In this document: in pieces, positions 28,252 to 37,049 of the stretch
Position numbering within the stretch: position 1 is the stretch's first letter
Layout of the letters: each line of letters opens with the position of its first letter
Assembly (NCBI GenBank): GCA_949373085.1
Contig: CASICJ010000003.1
Coordinates: 1 to 54,128 of the forward strand
Source: an uncultured Verrucomicrobiales bacterium
GTDB taxonomy: Bacteria; Verrucomicrobiota; Verrucomicrobiia; Verrucomicrobiales; Akkermansiaceae
Reading direction: 5' to 3'
Length of the DNA: 54,128 nucleotides
The notes under the pieces: model-generated
The model's input: the letters and a program-made list of their open reading frames with translations, nothing else
What the model was told of the DNA's origin: nothing
Databases searched by the model: none
Translations under genes and position numbers: made by a program

Positions 28252-28833
28252 ATGGAATTCTCGTTAAAAGACCTCTTTTTTAAAGGCGGTGACTTTATGT
28301 GGCCCCTCCTCATTCTCGCCTTCATTACGGTTCTAATCGTTCTTGAACGCCTCATTTATTATGCCTTTCATCGATATCGATTCTCGAAAGCGATTCGGGC
28401 CCTGCACCAAGGGAAGGCCTCCCGGTCTAATCCTATTTCCCGAGTAGGCTCCGTCTTCATCAAGGCCACCTCCGATGGTGAAGAGCACACCCTCAATGTC
28501 AGCGAGCGTGAAGCGTCCCGCGTCATCCGCCAACATGAGCGCGGTTTGCGTATCTTGGCTCTCATCGCCGCTATTTCTCCTCTCATCGGACTTCTTGGAA
28601 CTGTCTGGGGTATGGTCATTGCCTTCTCAAAAATAGCCAAACTGGGAGAAAGCGTCACACCGGCCGATTTTGCTGATGGCATTTGGACCGGGCTCCTCAC
28701 GACTGTCGCCGGCCTCCTCGTAGCCATCCCCGCCATGGCTATGGCCAGGATCTTTGAAGCTCGCGTCGACAAACTTGTCCACGATCTCAACGAACTCACC
28801 TCTCACCTCCGCGAACGCTTCTTCGCCAAATAG
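28252..28833 (+). CDS. exbB: MotA/TolQ/ExbB family proton channel protein
   Basis: This 193-residue protein has three membrane helices, the first at about 16-36 and the last two around SPLIGLLGTVWGMVIAF and TTVAGLLVAIPAMAMA, which match ExbB. The two C-terminal helices hold the proton path. It is shorter than the ExbB at 24.6 kb and lacks its C-terminal extension. It is followed by exbD (54 bp) and tonB in the same direction, so this is a standard TonB energising complex for outer-membrane receptors. Confidence 0.93.
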   Translation: MEFSLKDLFFKGGDFMWPLLILAFITVLIVLERLIYYAFHRYRFSKAIRALHQGKASRSNPISRVGSVFIKATSDGEEHTLNVSEREASRVIRQHERGLRILALIAAISPLIGLLGTVWGMVIAFSKIAKLGESVTPADFADGIWTGLLTTVAGLLVAIPAMAMARIFEARVDKLVHDLNELTSHLRERFFAK

Positions 28834-28887
28834 CGCTGTAACTTTATCAATCCCTCCTGCAACCAATCACCTCCCATTCACAATATA

Positions 28888-29298
28888 ATGATTGCCAGAG
28901 AACGCCGTATTGATGCCGGGATCGACATGACCCCGCTCATCGACGTCGTTTTTCAACTTCTCATCTTCCTCATGGTGAGTAGCCAATTCATTAAACCAGA
29001 TCGCCGGGTTGAGCTTCCTGTAGGTCCCATGGAGTCAGCCACTGCGAGTCCTGACGATCTCCACCTCTCACTCGTCATCACTTCCGAAAACGTCATTTTA
29101 CTCGAAGGAGAGGAAACCGCTAAGGAAGAGCTCGAAAGTAAACTCCGAGACGCGATCAAACACAGCGATATCGACGCCCTCGTCCTCCGGATCGATAAAG
29201 CTGCGCGTGCCGAAATTATTTTCCCAGTGATGGAAATTGCCCGCAAAAGCGGTATTATCAATCTCGCATACGATAAGAAAAATGAGCTTACGGAATAG
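28888..29298 (+). CDS. exbD: ExbD/TolR biopolymer transport protein
   Basis: This 136-residue protein shows the textbook ExbD start: a short cytoplasmic segment, DMTPLIDVVFQLLIFLMVSSQF with the essential membrane Asp, then a periplasmic domain (ALVLRIDKAARAEIIFPVME, residues about 88-115). It sits directly after exbB, and the tonB start lies inside its last codons (17-bp overlap). The complete trio argues for a functional TonB system. Confidence 0.95.
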   Translation: MIARERRIDAGIDMTPLIDVVFQLLIFLMVSSQFIKPDRRVELPVGPMESATASPDDLHLSLVITSENVILLEGEETAKEELESKLRDAIKHSDIDALVLRIDKAARAEIIFPVMEIARKSGIINLAYDKKNELTE

Positions 29299-30004
29299 CC
29301 AGCCCCTGATCTGGACTTTCGTCGCCCTCCTCACGGCGGCTCTCTTTGCGGGTGCTCTAAAGTGGGGGAAGGTCACCATCGACCTTCCTAAACCACCGAT
29401 CCAGAAGGCCCAATTCATCGACCTTAACTTTATCCAAATCCAGAAACCAACATCGACCTCCACTCCCCAACCCAGCCCCCAGCCGACAGCGCCTGTCATC
29501 CCCCCTGAGGAATCTCCCGTCCCCGAACCCGTTGCACAGCAGGAACCCGAGCCCAGCCCAACACCCAAAGCCGATCCCGCCATTGTAAAGAAACAACGCC
29601 AAGCCAAAGCAGCCCGGGAACGAGAACTCGCCCGCAAACGCATCGAAGAAAAGCGCCGCCAAAAGCTTACCGCAAAAAAAGCCGAGAATGCCCGAAAGAA
29701 GGCTGCAACCGCCGCCGCGAGCCAACGCACCGTGAGCAAACCCTCCGGTATCAGCCAGCCAAAACCAAAGTACCCTCCCGCCGCGCGTCGCGCAGGCCAA
29801 CAAGGAACCGTCACCCTTTCCTTCACCATAGGCTCCTCAGGAGCAGTGATTTCCGCCCGAATTGCCAAATCCAGCGGCTACATCCTCCTCGACAACGCCG
29901 CCCTTTCCGCAATCCGAAGCTGGCGGTTCAAACCAGCCCGGAACGCCCTAGATGAAGCCGTTAGCTACAGTTACACTCTCCCCGTGCCATTTCGGCTGCG
30001 ATAA
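29282..30004 (+). CDS. tonB: TonB family energy transducer
   Basis: Translation from 29282 (MSLRNSQPLIWTF) gives 240 residues and overlaps the end of exbD by 17 bp. The layout is classical: N-terminal membrane helix (LIWTFVALLTAALFAGAL), Pro-rich spacer (PSPQPTAPVIPPEESPVPEP), a Lys/Arg/Glu helix, and a C-terminal TonB domain with PKYPPAARRAGQQGTVTLSF, SSGYILLDNAAL, and SWRFKPA. TonB reaches across the periplasm to drive outer-membrane receptors. Those receptors are not in the window. Confidence 0.95.
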   Translation: MSLRNSQPLIWTFVALLTAALFAGALKWGKVTIDLPKPPIQKAQFIDLNFIQIQKPTSTSTPQPSPQPTAPVIPPEESPVPEPVAQQEPEPSPTPKADPAIVKKQRQAKAARERELARKRIEEKRRQKLTAKKAENARKKAATAAASQRTVSKPSGISQPKPKYPPAARRAGQQGTVTLSFTIGSSGAVISARIAKSSGYILLDNAALSAIRSWRFKPARNALDEAVSYSYTLPVPFRLR

Positions 30005-30101
30005 ATCCACCCGATCAATTCGGTGGGATGATTCTACCTTTGCCAGGCTCACGGAAATCGGGTAAGCGCCTTGCGGTTTCAAAAATATCTACTCTTCCAC
30101 C

Positions 30102-31367
30102 ATGCTCGACATCAAAGTCATCCGCGAAAATCCCGACCTCGTCAAAGAACGCCTTGCCAATCGTCACGATGGCTCGGCTGACCTCATCGACGAAGTCCTC
30201 GTTTGCGACGAAACCCGTCGCAAAAACGAAACATCAAAACAAGCTCTCCAGTCCGAGCGAAAAACCACTTCCAAGGAAATCGGAAAACTCCGTGCGAATG
30301 GCGAGGACTCCTCAGGCATCGAGGCAGAAGTCAAAAAAATTGGTGAGCAAATCAAAATTTTAGACGACGAAGGAAGCGAGGCTGCAAAACGCCAAACGGA
30401 GCTTCTTCTTAACATCCCGAATCTTCCCTACGAAGACTGCCCGATTGGTACTGACGAAGAGGCCAACCCCGTTATACGTAGCTGGGGCGAAAAACCTGCC
30501 TTGGCCGGAGCTCGGGATCACCTCGACCTCGCCGAAGAAAAAGACATCATTAGCTTTGACGACGGGGCCCGACTCTCCGGATCAGGTTTCGCAGTTTACC
30601 GAGGCAAAGGAGCCAGACTTCAACGCTCTCTCATTCAATTTCTCCTAGACATCCAGAGCCGCGAAAACGGATACGAGGAAGTTAATGTTCCCCACATCAT
30701 AAAACGTGAGTGTATGGAGGGAACCGGCCAACTTCCAAAATTTGAAGACGATATGTATGGAACGGAGAACAACGAGTTCTTCCTGGCTCCGACCGCCGAA
30801 GTTCCCGTCACCAATCTTTACCGCGACACTCTCCTCGCCGAAAATGATCTCCCCATTAAGATGACGGCCCACACACCATGTTTCCGACGTGAAGCAGGGG
30901 GTGCCGGTCGAGACAACCGCGGTATTATTCGTATGCACCAGTTCGATAAAGTTGAGCTCGTACAAATCGTCAACCCGGCAACTTCGATGGATGTGTTAGA
31001 GGAACTCACCAGTCATGCCGAGGCTGCTCTCCAAAAGCTCGGCCTTCACTATCAGGTGATTGAACTTTGTACCGGCGACGTCGGCTTTAGCTCCTGTAAG
31101 ACATATGACATCGAGGTCTGGGCTCCCGGCCAGGGCAAATACCTCGAGGTCTCAAGCTGTTCTTGCTTTGGCGACTACCAAGCGCGCCGCATGAAACTTC
31201 GTTACAAAGACGCCGAGGGAAGAAACAACTTCTGCCATACCTTGAATGGCTCCGGCACCGCTCTTCCCCGTCTTCTCGTAGCCCTCCTCGAGCAATGCCA
31301 AGATACAGACGGTATCATCCAAATTCCGGAAGCGTTGCAACCCTACTACGGCGAGGCGACTCTTTGA
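30102..31367 (+). CDS. serS: Seryl-tRNA synthetase
   Basis: SerS charges tRNA-Ser (and, in selenoprotein-making bacteria, tRNA-Sec before conversion). The 421-residue class II synthetase has the N-terminal coiled-coil arm (ERKTTSKEIGKLRANG). Motif 2 is FRREAGGAGRDNRGIIRMHQF and motif 3 is NGSGTALPRLLVALLE. Start MLDIKVIRENPDLVKER is characteristic. It follows tonB by 97 bp. It is a housekeeping gene here, but relevant to the selenoprotein candidate because serylation is the first step of Sec synthesis. Confidence 0.98.
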   Translation: MLDIKVIRENPDLVKERLANRHDGSADLIDEVLVCDETRRKNETSKQALQSERKTTSKEIGKLRANGEDSSGIEAEVKKIGEQIKILDDEGSEAAKRQTELLLNIPNLPYEDCPIGTDEEANPVIRSWGEKPALAGARDHLDLAEEKDIISFDDGARLSGSGFAVYRGKGARLQRSLIQFLLDIQSRENGYEEVNVPHIIKRECMEGTGQLPKFEDDMYGTENNEFFLAPTAEVPVTNLYRDTLLAENDLPIKMTAHTPCFRREAGGAGRDNRGIIRMHQFDKVELVQIVNPATSMDVLEELTSHAEAALQKLGLHYQVIELCTGDVGFSSCKTYDIEVWAPGQGKYLEVSSCSCFGDYQARRMKLRYKDAEGRNNFCHTLNGSGTALPRLLVALLEQCQDTDGIIQIPEALQPYYGEATL

Positions 31368-31487
31368 TGGGATGTCCCACTTCACCCGAGGAAAAAGAAC
31401 CTCTCACTTAAGAACAACTGAAAGGAAGGGGCGAATCGCGCAAAATACTTGCTTCCCTGAGATTCGTGGCTAAAACCGCCGCCCCGC

Positions 31488-32363
31488 GTGGTCAACTCAC
31501 TCAAAATAGCGCTTCCGAAGGGAAGCTTGCAGAAACCGACCCTCGATCTACTCGAGAAGGCCGGCTATAACATCTACAGTTCGGATCGTGGCCTCCGCCC
31601 GTCTTCTGACGACGATTCTCTAGATATCTATATGATCCGGGCCCAAGAAATAGCCCGTTACATTGATCAGGGATTCATTGATTGCGGAATCACCGGTCTA
31701 GATTGGGCTTACGGTCACGACGTCGATCTGGTCGATCTCGCCGAACTTCCCTACTCACGTGCCTCAACCCGCCCAACCCGCTGGGTTTTGGTCGTTCCCG
31801 AGGATTCCCCCGTCAAAACAGTCCAAGATCTAGAAGGAAAGCATATCGCGACGGAGGGAATTGAAATCACCAAGCGCTATCTTGCCGAAAAGGGCGTGAA
31901 GGCCAGCGTCGAATTCTCCTGGGGAGCGACCGAAGTCAAAGTCCCTGACCTTGTTGATGCGATTGTGGATGTCACCGAAACGGGATCGTCCCTCCGTGCC
32001 AACAAGCTCCGCATCGTTGATGAGCTGCTCTCCTCCTTCCCTCATTTTTATTCCAGCAAAAGCGCCTTTGACGATGAATGGAAGCGCGGTAAAATGGAAC
32101 GTATGGTCATGATGCTCAAAGGCGCTCTGGAAGCCCGCGACAAAGTCGGGTTAAAGCTCAACTTGCCCGAGGCGTCCCTAGATGCGGTCCTTGAGCGCCT
32201 ACCGTCTCTACGCCGCCCTACGGTGTCCAAACTAACTGAGAATGGCTGGCTTGCACTCGAGACGATCATCTGCGAGAAAGTGGCGCGCCACATTATCCCA
32301 GATTTGAAAGAACTTGGAGCAGAAGGCATAATCGAATACCCTCTAAACAAGATCGTTTCCTGA
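31488..32363 (+). CDS. hisG: ATP phosphoribosyltransferase, long form
   Basis: HisG starts histidine biosynthesis, joining ATP and PRPP. The start is GTG at 31488 (MVNSLKIALPKGS). The periplasmic-binding-protein-like catalytic domain shows DCGITGLDWAYGH and the PRPP loop DAIVDVTETGSSLR. At 291 residues it includes the C-terminal ACT-like regulatory domain (roughly 215-290), so it is the long, histidine-inhibited form that does not need HisZ. No other his gene is nearby. Confidence 0.96.
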   Translation: MVNSLKIALPKGSLQKPTLDLLEKAGYNIYSSDRGLRPSSDDDSLDIYMIRAQEIARYIDQGFIDCGITGLDWAYGHDVDLVDLAELPYSRASTRPTRWVLVVPEDSPVKTVQDLEGKHIATEGIEITKRYLAEKGVKASVEFSWGATEVKVPDLVDAIVDVTETGSSLRANKLRIVDELLSSFPHFYSSKSAFDDEWKRGKMERMVMMLKGALEARDKVGLKLNLPEASLDAVLERLPSLRRPTVSKLTENGWLALETIICEKVARHIIPDLKELGAEGIIEYPLNKIVS

Positions 32364-32431
32364 AAAATCAAATAATTTAACGGAATTGCGGTTTAAAAAA
32401 CCCGCAGAACTCAACCCTAACTACAAAAACC

Positions 32432-32536
32432 ATGGGCAACCTTAAGAAACGTCGAAAGACCAAGATCAGCAAGCACAAGCGCCGCAAGCGCATGAAGGCC
32501 AATCGTCACAAAAAGCGCCTCCGCTACAAGTCCTAG
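32432..32536 (+). CDS. Very small basic ribosome-associated protein (AURKAIP1/COX24-like, bS22-like)
   Basis: This 34-residue ORF starts MGNLKKRRKTKISKHKRRKR and ends KKRLRYKS. About two thirds of residues are Lys, Arg or His, and there are no acidic residues. The KKRR...KHKRRKRMKANRHKKR pattern is that of the AURKAIP1/COX24 domain, which in bacteria marks very small ribosomal accessory proteins. Annotation pipelines often miss it because of its size. It is followed by a strong terminator at 32599-32635. Likely highly expressed. Confidence 0.85.
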   Translation: MGNLKKRRKTKISKHKRRKRMKANRHKKRLRYKS

Positions 32537-32598
32537 GGAGCCTTCCCCGTGCGACTTGCATGATCCGGTTCGGTAGACCGCACACTTCTGCCGTAGGC
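32537..32598 (+). other. Structured leader-like stretch between the small basic ORF and its terminator
   Basis: Sixty-two bases that do not code but are rich in self-complementary pieces: GTGCG (32549) with CGCAC (32579), CGGT (32566) with ACCG (32577), and TGCC-GTA-GGCA (32590). Together with the terminator directly downstream this could be a 3'-UTR-derived small RNA. No known RNA family is recognised. Confidence 0.3.
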
Positions 32599-32635
32599 AC
32601 CGTCGAGTTGATAGCTCGACGGTTTTATTTTTTTT
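32599..32635 (+). terminator. Strong Rho-independent terminator
   Basis: A perfect 9-bp stem, ACCGTCGAG with CTCGACGGT, encloses loop TTGATAG and is followed by a T-rich tract TTTTATTTTTTTT. It ends transcription of hisG and the small basic gene before the sigma factor. Confidence 0.9.
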
Positions 32636-32696
32636 AGAGATAATATTGAAAAAAACTGCAAAAACTTTATCTAACTTCTAGTCAATTCTAGATTAT

Positions 32697-33563
32697 GTGC
32701 CACTTTCTGACGAAATGAATAAGGATTCTGACAGCATCTTGCGCCTCTACATGAATGAGATTGCAAAAACTCCCCTCCTCACGATCGACGAAGAGCTGGA
32801 GCTCGCGGAGCGGATTAAGGATGGGGACGGAGCCGCCCGTGATCACATGATCCGCGCGAATCTGCGACTCGTTGTCAAAATTGCTAAAGATTATTCGAAC
32901 TACGGTCTCCCAATAGCAGATTTAATTTCTGAAGGTAACATCGGCCTTATGAAGGCCGTGGAGAAATACGATCCCGAGAAAGGTGGGAAACTTTCGACCT
33001 ATGCTGCGTGGTGGATCAAGCAATCAATCAAGCGGGCGCTCTCAAACCAAAGTAAGACGGTCCGACTTCCTGTTCACATGGTCGACAAAATTTCCCGACT
33101 TCGGAAAATCTCTATTTCGCTCACCGAGGAACTTGGACGCGAGCCGAGTGACGAGGAATTAACTGAAATCCTCGGTATACCTCGCAAGAAGCTTGCTCTT
33201 CTCAAACAGGCAGCCCAGCGCCCGACTTCGATTGACGCTCCCGTGGGTGAGGATGGCGCCACAACCTTCGGGGAGACCCTAGGCGATTCTAAGGCAGTAG
33301 ATCCTTCGGACGCTCTCACGGCGAAAGAAATGCACAGCGAGCTCGGGCCCCTTCTGCATCTTCTCGATCAGCGAGAGACCAAAATCATCGGTGCCCGCTT
33401 CGGATTGAACGGCAGGAAACCCTTGACTCTTGAGGAAATCAGTCGCGACTTCGGTGTCACTCGCGAGAGGATACGCCAGCTTCAAAACATTGCTCTAGAT
33501 AAAATGCGTCGTGCTTTAGGAAAGAAGGAAAACCCCATTCCAAAGCTTTCGAACGAGGCATAG
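32697..33563 (+). CDS. RNA polymerase sigma-70 family factor (RpoD/SigA-like)
   Basis: This 288-residue sigma factor has regions 1.2 (DSILRLYMNEIAKTPLLT), 2 (RANLRLVVKIAKDYSNYGLPIADLISEGNIGLMKAVEKYD, then STYAAWWIKQSIKRAL for -10 melting), 3, and 4 (LTLEEISRDFGVTRERIRQLQNIALDKMRRAL, the -35 helix-turn-helix). Region 1.1 is missing. That and the small size resemble the primary sigma of many small-sigma phyla or a group 2 factor; I cannot decide which. Start is probably GTG at 32697 (MPLSDEMNKDS), with an ATG six codons in as an alternative. Confidence 0.93.
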   Translation: MPLSDEMNKDSDSILRLYMNEIAKTPLLTIDEELELAERIKDGDGAARDHMIRANLRLVVKIAKDYSNYGLPIADLISEGNIGLMKAVEKYDPEKGGKLSTYAAWWIKQSIKRALSNQSKTVRLPVHMVDKISRLRKISISLTEELGREPSDEELTEILGIPRKKLALLKQAAQRPTSIDAPVGEDGATTFGETLGDSKAVDPSDALTAKEMHSELGPLLHLLDQRETKIIGARFGLNGRKPLTLEEISRDFGVTRERIRQLQNIALDKMRRALGKKENPIPKLSNEA

Positions 33564-33968
33564 GATGATCGCAGATTCGTCTCAGAAAGCCATTCTCCAA
33601 AAGTTCTTTTGGGTAGTTTACCAGCACACTGCCGGCGTTACCCGGTCGTTTTGAGATAACCTGATACAGAAGCTCCGTCTTCGTAGCACTTTTGGGTGGG
33701 AGGAAGATATTTCCACTTCGACGCCTGCTTCGATATCGCCCGTTCGACGGTCATCAAAACCATCACCCATCGTTCGGCGTCCACCACGACTCCCTTTATC
33801 GTTGTCGTCTGGGTCGTTTAGGGATCTCGTCGGAATGAAGATGGGGACAATGCCATGGACATTACTTACTCCAGCAGCCTAATCCCTTAATCAAAAGCAG
33901 TTGCACTGCATTAGTCACTTCTGTGCTTAACTCATGGCAAAAAAATCGTTAATCCTACCTAAGGACTT
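33564..33968. other. Non-coding stretch between sigma factor and phosphatase (405 bp)
   Basis: No convincing gene. The minus strand has a roughly 50-codon open stretch around 33650-33800 with no recognisable product and no clear start. The sequence before the phosphatase includes TTGCAC (33901) and TTAACT (33927), too far apart (20 bp) to be called a promoter confidently. No repeats or known RNA seen. Confidence 0.4.
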
Positions 33969-34643
33969 ATGAGAACACTTGTGATCAGCGATATTCATGG
34001 CTGCCTTGCCCCCCTCAGGAAGATGATCGAAATCATCGAACCTACCCCGGAAGACCATCTAATTTTCGTCGGCGACTACGTTGATCGCGGCCCCGATTCC
34101 AAAGGGGTCATCGATTTCCTCATTGGAATTAAAAAGAAATACAATTCCACTTTCCTCCATGGAAATCACGAGGAGAAGTTCCTCCTTTCTCATCTCGACA
34201 AGACAGAGTTAGCCCATTGGCTCGAGGCTTGGGGCGGTGGAGCTACTCTCAAATCTTACGGGCCTACGGGCTTCGAGGCTGTTCCCGAATCCCACTGGGA
34301 CTTTGTCCGCAACACCCAGCTCTACCACGAGACTGATTCACACATTTTCGTCCACGCTAACCTTGAGCATGACATTCCCATTTCCAAGCAGCATCCCTTC
34401 ACCCTCATTCATAAAAAATTCGGTAATCCTCTCCCTCACCAATCCGGAAAGATTATGATCTGTGGTCATACCGCACAGAAGGATCCGCACCTTCCACTTA
34501 ATCTCGGCCACGCTATCAACGTCGATACAGATGTCGGCCGCGGTGGCTGGCTCACTTGCCTTCACGTAGAGTCCGGCCATTATTGGCAGACCAACGTTGA
34601 CGGAGAAACCCGCGATGGAGAACTCAACTCGAAAACGAGATGA
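33969..34643 (+). CDS. PPP-family metallophosphoesterase (serine/threonine phosphatase-like)
   Basis: This 224-residue enzyme shows the PPP signature in order: SDIHGCL (the usual GDxHG with Ser for Gly), GDYVDRGPDS, HGNHEEKFLL, and a C-terminal HTAQ, with metal-binding Asp/His residues throughout. Substrates of bacterial members include phosphoproteins and diadenosine tetraphosphate; it is too short to tell. The stop overlaps the next gene's start by 4 bp (ATGA), so they are coupled. Confidence 0.88.
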   Translation: MRTLVISDIHGCLAPLRKMIEIIEPTPEDHLIFVGDYVDRGPDSKGVIDFLIGIKKKYNSTFLHGNHEEKFLLSHLDKTELAHWLEAWGGGATLKSYGPTGFEAVPESHWDFVRNTQLYHETDSHIFVHANLEHDIPISKQHPFTLIHKKFGNPLPHQSGKIMICGHTAQKDPHLPLNLGHAINVDTDVGRGGWLTCLHVESGHYWQTNVDGETRDGELNSKTR

Positions 34644-35587
34644 GACTCTGCCTTGCCCTCGCTTTTGGAGCATCGCTCCTGCAAGCCAAACCTCCGGTCA
34701 AGCGGCCCGAACCCGGACTTCTCAAAATTGACAACGGGACAGTGCAGGTTGGCATCGACAAGGCAATGGGCGCCTCCATCACCCACCTGTCCTGGACCTC
34801 ACTGGGACAAAAAAACATCGTTAATTCCTACGACCCCGGTCGCCTCATCCAGCAATCCTACTATGCCGGAAACCGCATTGATCGCAGGAAGGGAGGCCAG
34901 CACAAGGCATGGTCGCCGTGGAACTGGAATCCCATCCAGGGTGGCGGAGTTGGATCCTGGGCAAAAGTGACACACTTTGAAAAGCGGGGATCCGGCAATC
35001 AGCTCTATTCGGAGACCATTCCCAAAATTTGGGATATGCCCAATGAGGAGGCCGCCGCCGTGATGAAGCAGCGCACCGGCTTCGAACCCAAATGTAAAAA
35101 CGCCATCGTTGTTCAAAACCAGATCATTTGCCACCGCGAACCCGGCGATCGCTGGGGCCCCGCCAAACCAAGTCACCAGGAAGTCCCCGCCCTATACTTC
35201 ACCCGAAACTTCGACACTTTCAAAGTCTACATTGGCGACGGCAAGTGGAGACTCGAACAACAAGCCATCGGTCCGCCATGGGGAACCACCAACTCACCAA
35301 AACAAGCCATGGCTTGCTTTGAAGCAAACGGACAAGGGATCGCCATTTTTAGCCCTTCAGCCGTCCTTTGGAACTTCGGACCCAGCGGTCAAGGCAACAC
35401 AACCGACCCCTCAGCTGTTCCCTGCACACACATTGCTCCGGTAGCCGTTGTGGAACTCGGGCCCCAATCCACCTTGACATACAGCTACTGGCTCGTGACG
35501 GGAACCGAACAAGAAATCCCAACGACTCTCGACATCCTTTGGAAAAAGCACGCCAAGGAAAAATTCACTCTCACCAATCCAAAGTAA
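34640..35587 (+). CDS. Secreted hypothetical protein, PVC-type
   Basis: The 315-residue product has a signal peptide (MRLCLALAFGASLLQAKPP). The mature part (LKIDNGTVQVGIDKAMGASITHLSW, then GRLIQQSYYAGN) looks like a beta-sandwich of the galactose-mutarotase/carbohydrate-binding type. I do not know a named family. The sulfatase starts one base after its stop, and the phosphatase overlaps at the other end, so it belongs to the same operon and probably to polysaccharide handling. No membrane anchor or LPXTG-like signal. Confidence 0.7.
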   Translation: MRLCLALAFGASLLQAKPPVKRPEPGLLKIDNGTVQVGIDKAMGASITHLSWTSLGQKNIVNSYDPGRLIQQSYYAGNRIDRRKGGQHKAWSPWNWNPIQGGGVGSWAKVTHFEKRGSGNQLYSETIPKIWDMPNEEAAAVMKQRTGFEPKCKNAIVVQNQIICHREPGDRWGPAKPSHQEVPALYFTRNFDTFKVYIGDGKWRLEQQAIGPPWGTTNSPKQAMACFEANGQGIAIFSPSAVLWNFGPSGQGNTTDPSAVPCTHIAPVAVVELGPQSTLTYSYWLVTGTEQEIPTTLDILWKKHAKEKFTLTNPK

Positions 35588-35588
35588 G

Positions 35589-36965
35589 ATGCGCTTCCTC
35601 CTCATTCTCATTCTCACAATTACGGCGTCCGCAAAGCCCAATATTGTCTTCATCATTGCCGATGACTGCACATTCCGGGACCTCGGCTGCTACGGTGGCC
35701 AAGCCCACACCCCCAATATCAACAAGCTCGCGGACCAAGGTATGAGCTTCACCCGTTGCTTTCAAACCGCACCCATGTGTTCACCCACCCGACACAATAT
35801 TTACACGGGCATACCACCAGTGGTCAGTGGTGCCTACCCAAACCATACCTTTGTGGCACCCGAAACAAAAAGCGTAGTGCAATATCTCTCCAAGTTGGGC
35901 TATAGCGTCGCTCAAAGCGGCAAGACCCATGTCTCACCAAATAAAGTTTTCAGCTGGAAAAAAATCCCTGGCGGCCAAAACCCCCAATTTGGAAAAGTGG
36001 ATTCATTCATCAAAGAACAAGCCGGAAAAAAGAAACCCTTTTGCCTCCTTCTCTGTTCCAACGAACCACACAGCCCTTGGAATAAAGGCGATCGTTCCCG
36101 CTATCCTGTCGACCAAGTAAAGCTCCCTCCTTACTTCGTCGACACTCCCGAAACTCGGGATGGTTTTTCACGCTACCTCGCTGAAATCACCTACTTTGAC
36201 TCCCAAGTCGGCGAAGCCATGGATATTGTCGAAAAAAATGGCCTGACCGATGACACCCTCTTTATCGTTACTTCTGAACAGGGAAACTCTTTCGCTTTTG
36301 CCAAGTGGACCTGCTATGACAATGGGCTTCAAACAGCACTCATCGCACGCTGGCCAGGCCACATCAAATCGGGTTCTAAAAATCCCGCTATGATTCAATA
36401 TCTCGATCTCCTTCCCACCTTCATTGAAGTCGCTGGCGGTATCCCTCCAGCCGATCTCCGCGGCAAAAGCCTTCTTCCGGTGTTCGCAGGAAGGCAGTTC
36501 CACAAGGAATTTGTCTATGGCATCATGACCACCCGCGGAATCAACGACGGATCACCTCATTATGGAATTCGCTCAATTCGTTCCGAAAACTACAAATTAA
36601 TCTGGAATCTCACACCCGAGGTGAAATTCGTGAACCGCTGCACCACTGCTCCCGAATTCAGAAGTTGGCTCGCCCTCGCCGCGAACGGACACGCTGATGC
36701 CATCGCCAAGACCTCCCGCTACCAAAAACGGCCTGAATTCGAACTCTACGACATCCAAAAAGACCCCTTAGAGATGAAAAATCTAGCTGGGAAGCCAGCA
36801 TTGACCAAAATTCAGAGTAACCTCTACCAAGGACTCCGGGCGTGGATGAAATCCTGTAACGACCTCGGTAAAGCGACCGAAATGGCCGCTCTTGAACACA
36901 TGACTAGGAACCAGAAAAAGAAGAAAGACGGTTCCAAAAGCCCTTCAAACCATAAAAAAAGGTAA
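35589..36965 (+). CDS. Secreted sulfatase (formylglycine-dependent, S1 family)
   Basis: This 458-residue sulfatase has a signal peptide ending TASA, then KPNIVFIIADDCTFRDLGCYGG (metal aspartates, with Cys after the Asp pair instead of Leu), PMCSPTRHNIYTG with the formylglycine Cys64, and SGKTHVSPNKVF in place of the usual GKWHLG. The second half of the core has TSEQGNSFAFAKWTCYDNG. That loop set is like heparan or choline-sulfatase subgroups rather than the two sulfatases at 3.9-6.5 kb. The C-terminus is a Lys-rich tail (QKKKKDGSKS). It begins one base after its secreted neighbour. Confidence 0.92.
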   Translation: MRFLLILILTITASAKPNIVFIIADDCTFRDLGCYGGQAHTPNINKLADQGMSFTRCFQTAPMCSPTRHNIYTGIPPVVSGAYPNHTFVAPETKSVVQYLSKLGYSVAQSGKTHVSPNKVFSWKKIPGGQNPQFGKVDSFIKEQAGKKKPFCLLLCSNEPHSPWNKGDRSRYPVDQVKLPPYFVDTPETRDGFSRYLAEITYFDSQVGEAMDIVEKNGLTDDTLFIVTSEQGNSFAFAKWTCYDNGLQTALIARWPGHIKSGSKNPAMIQYLDLLPTFIEVAGGIPPADLRGKSLLPVFAGRQFHKEFVYGIMTTRGINDGSPHYGIRSIRSENYKLIWNLTPEVKFVNRCTTAPEFRSWLALAANGHADAIAKTSRYQKRPEFELYDIQKDPLEMKNLAGKPALTKIQSNLYQGLRAWMKSCNDLGKATEMAALEHMTRNQKKKKDGSKSPSNHKKR

Positions 36966-37049
36966 CCTGAACAAGCAATTCATCTCCCGTTCATGTTATG
37001 CGAAACTTTTTGGGATAATTTGGGTTTATTTTTATAGCGGAAAGAAATC

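Noticed and set aside
29098..29868. 256-codon open frame on the minus strand across exbD/tonB
   Set aside because: It is a shadow of the Pro/Ala-rich TonB coding sequence, with low-complexity Gly/Trp/Phe content and no family-like motif.
32646..32673. TTGAAA...TATCTA as promoter of the sigma factor gene
   Set aside because: The -10 matches the consensus in only three positions and AT-rich sequence here makes such pairs likely by chance.
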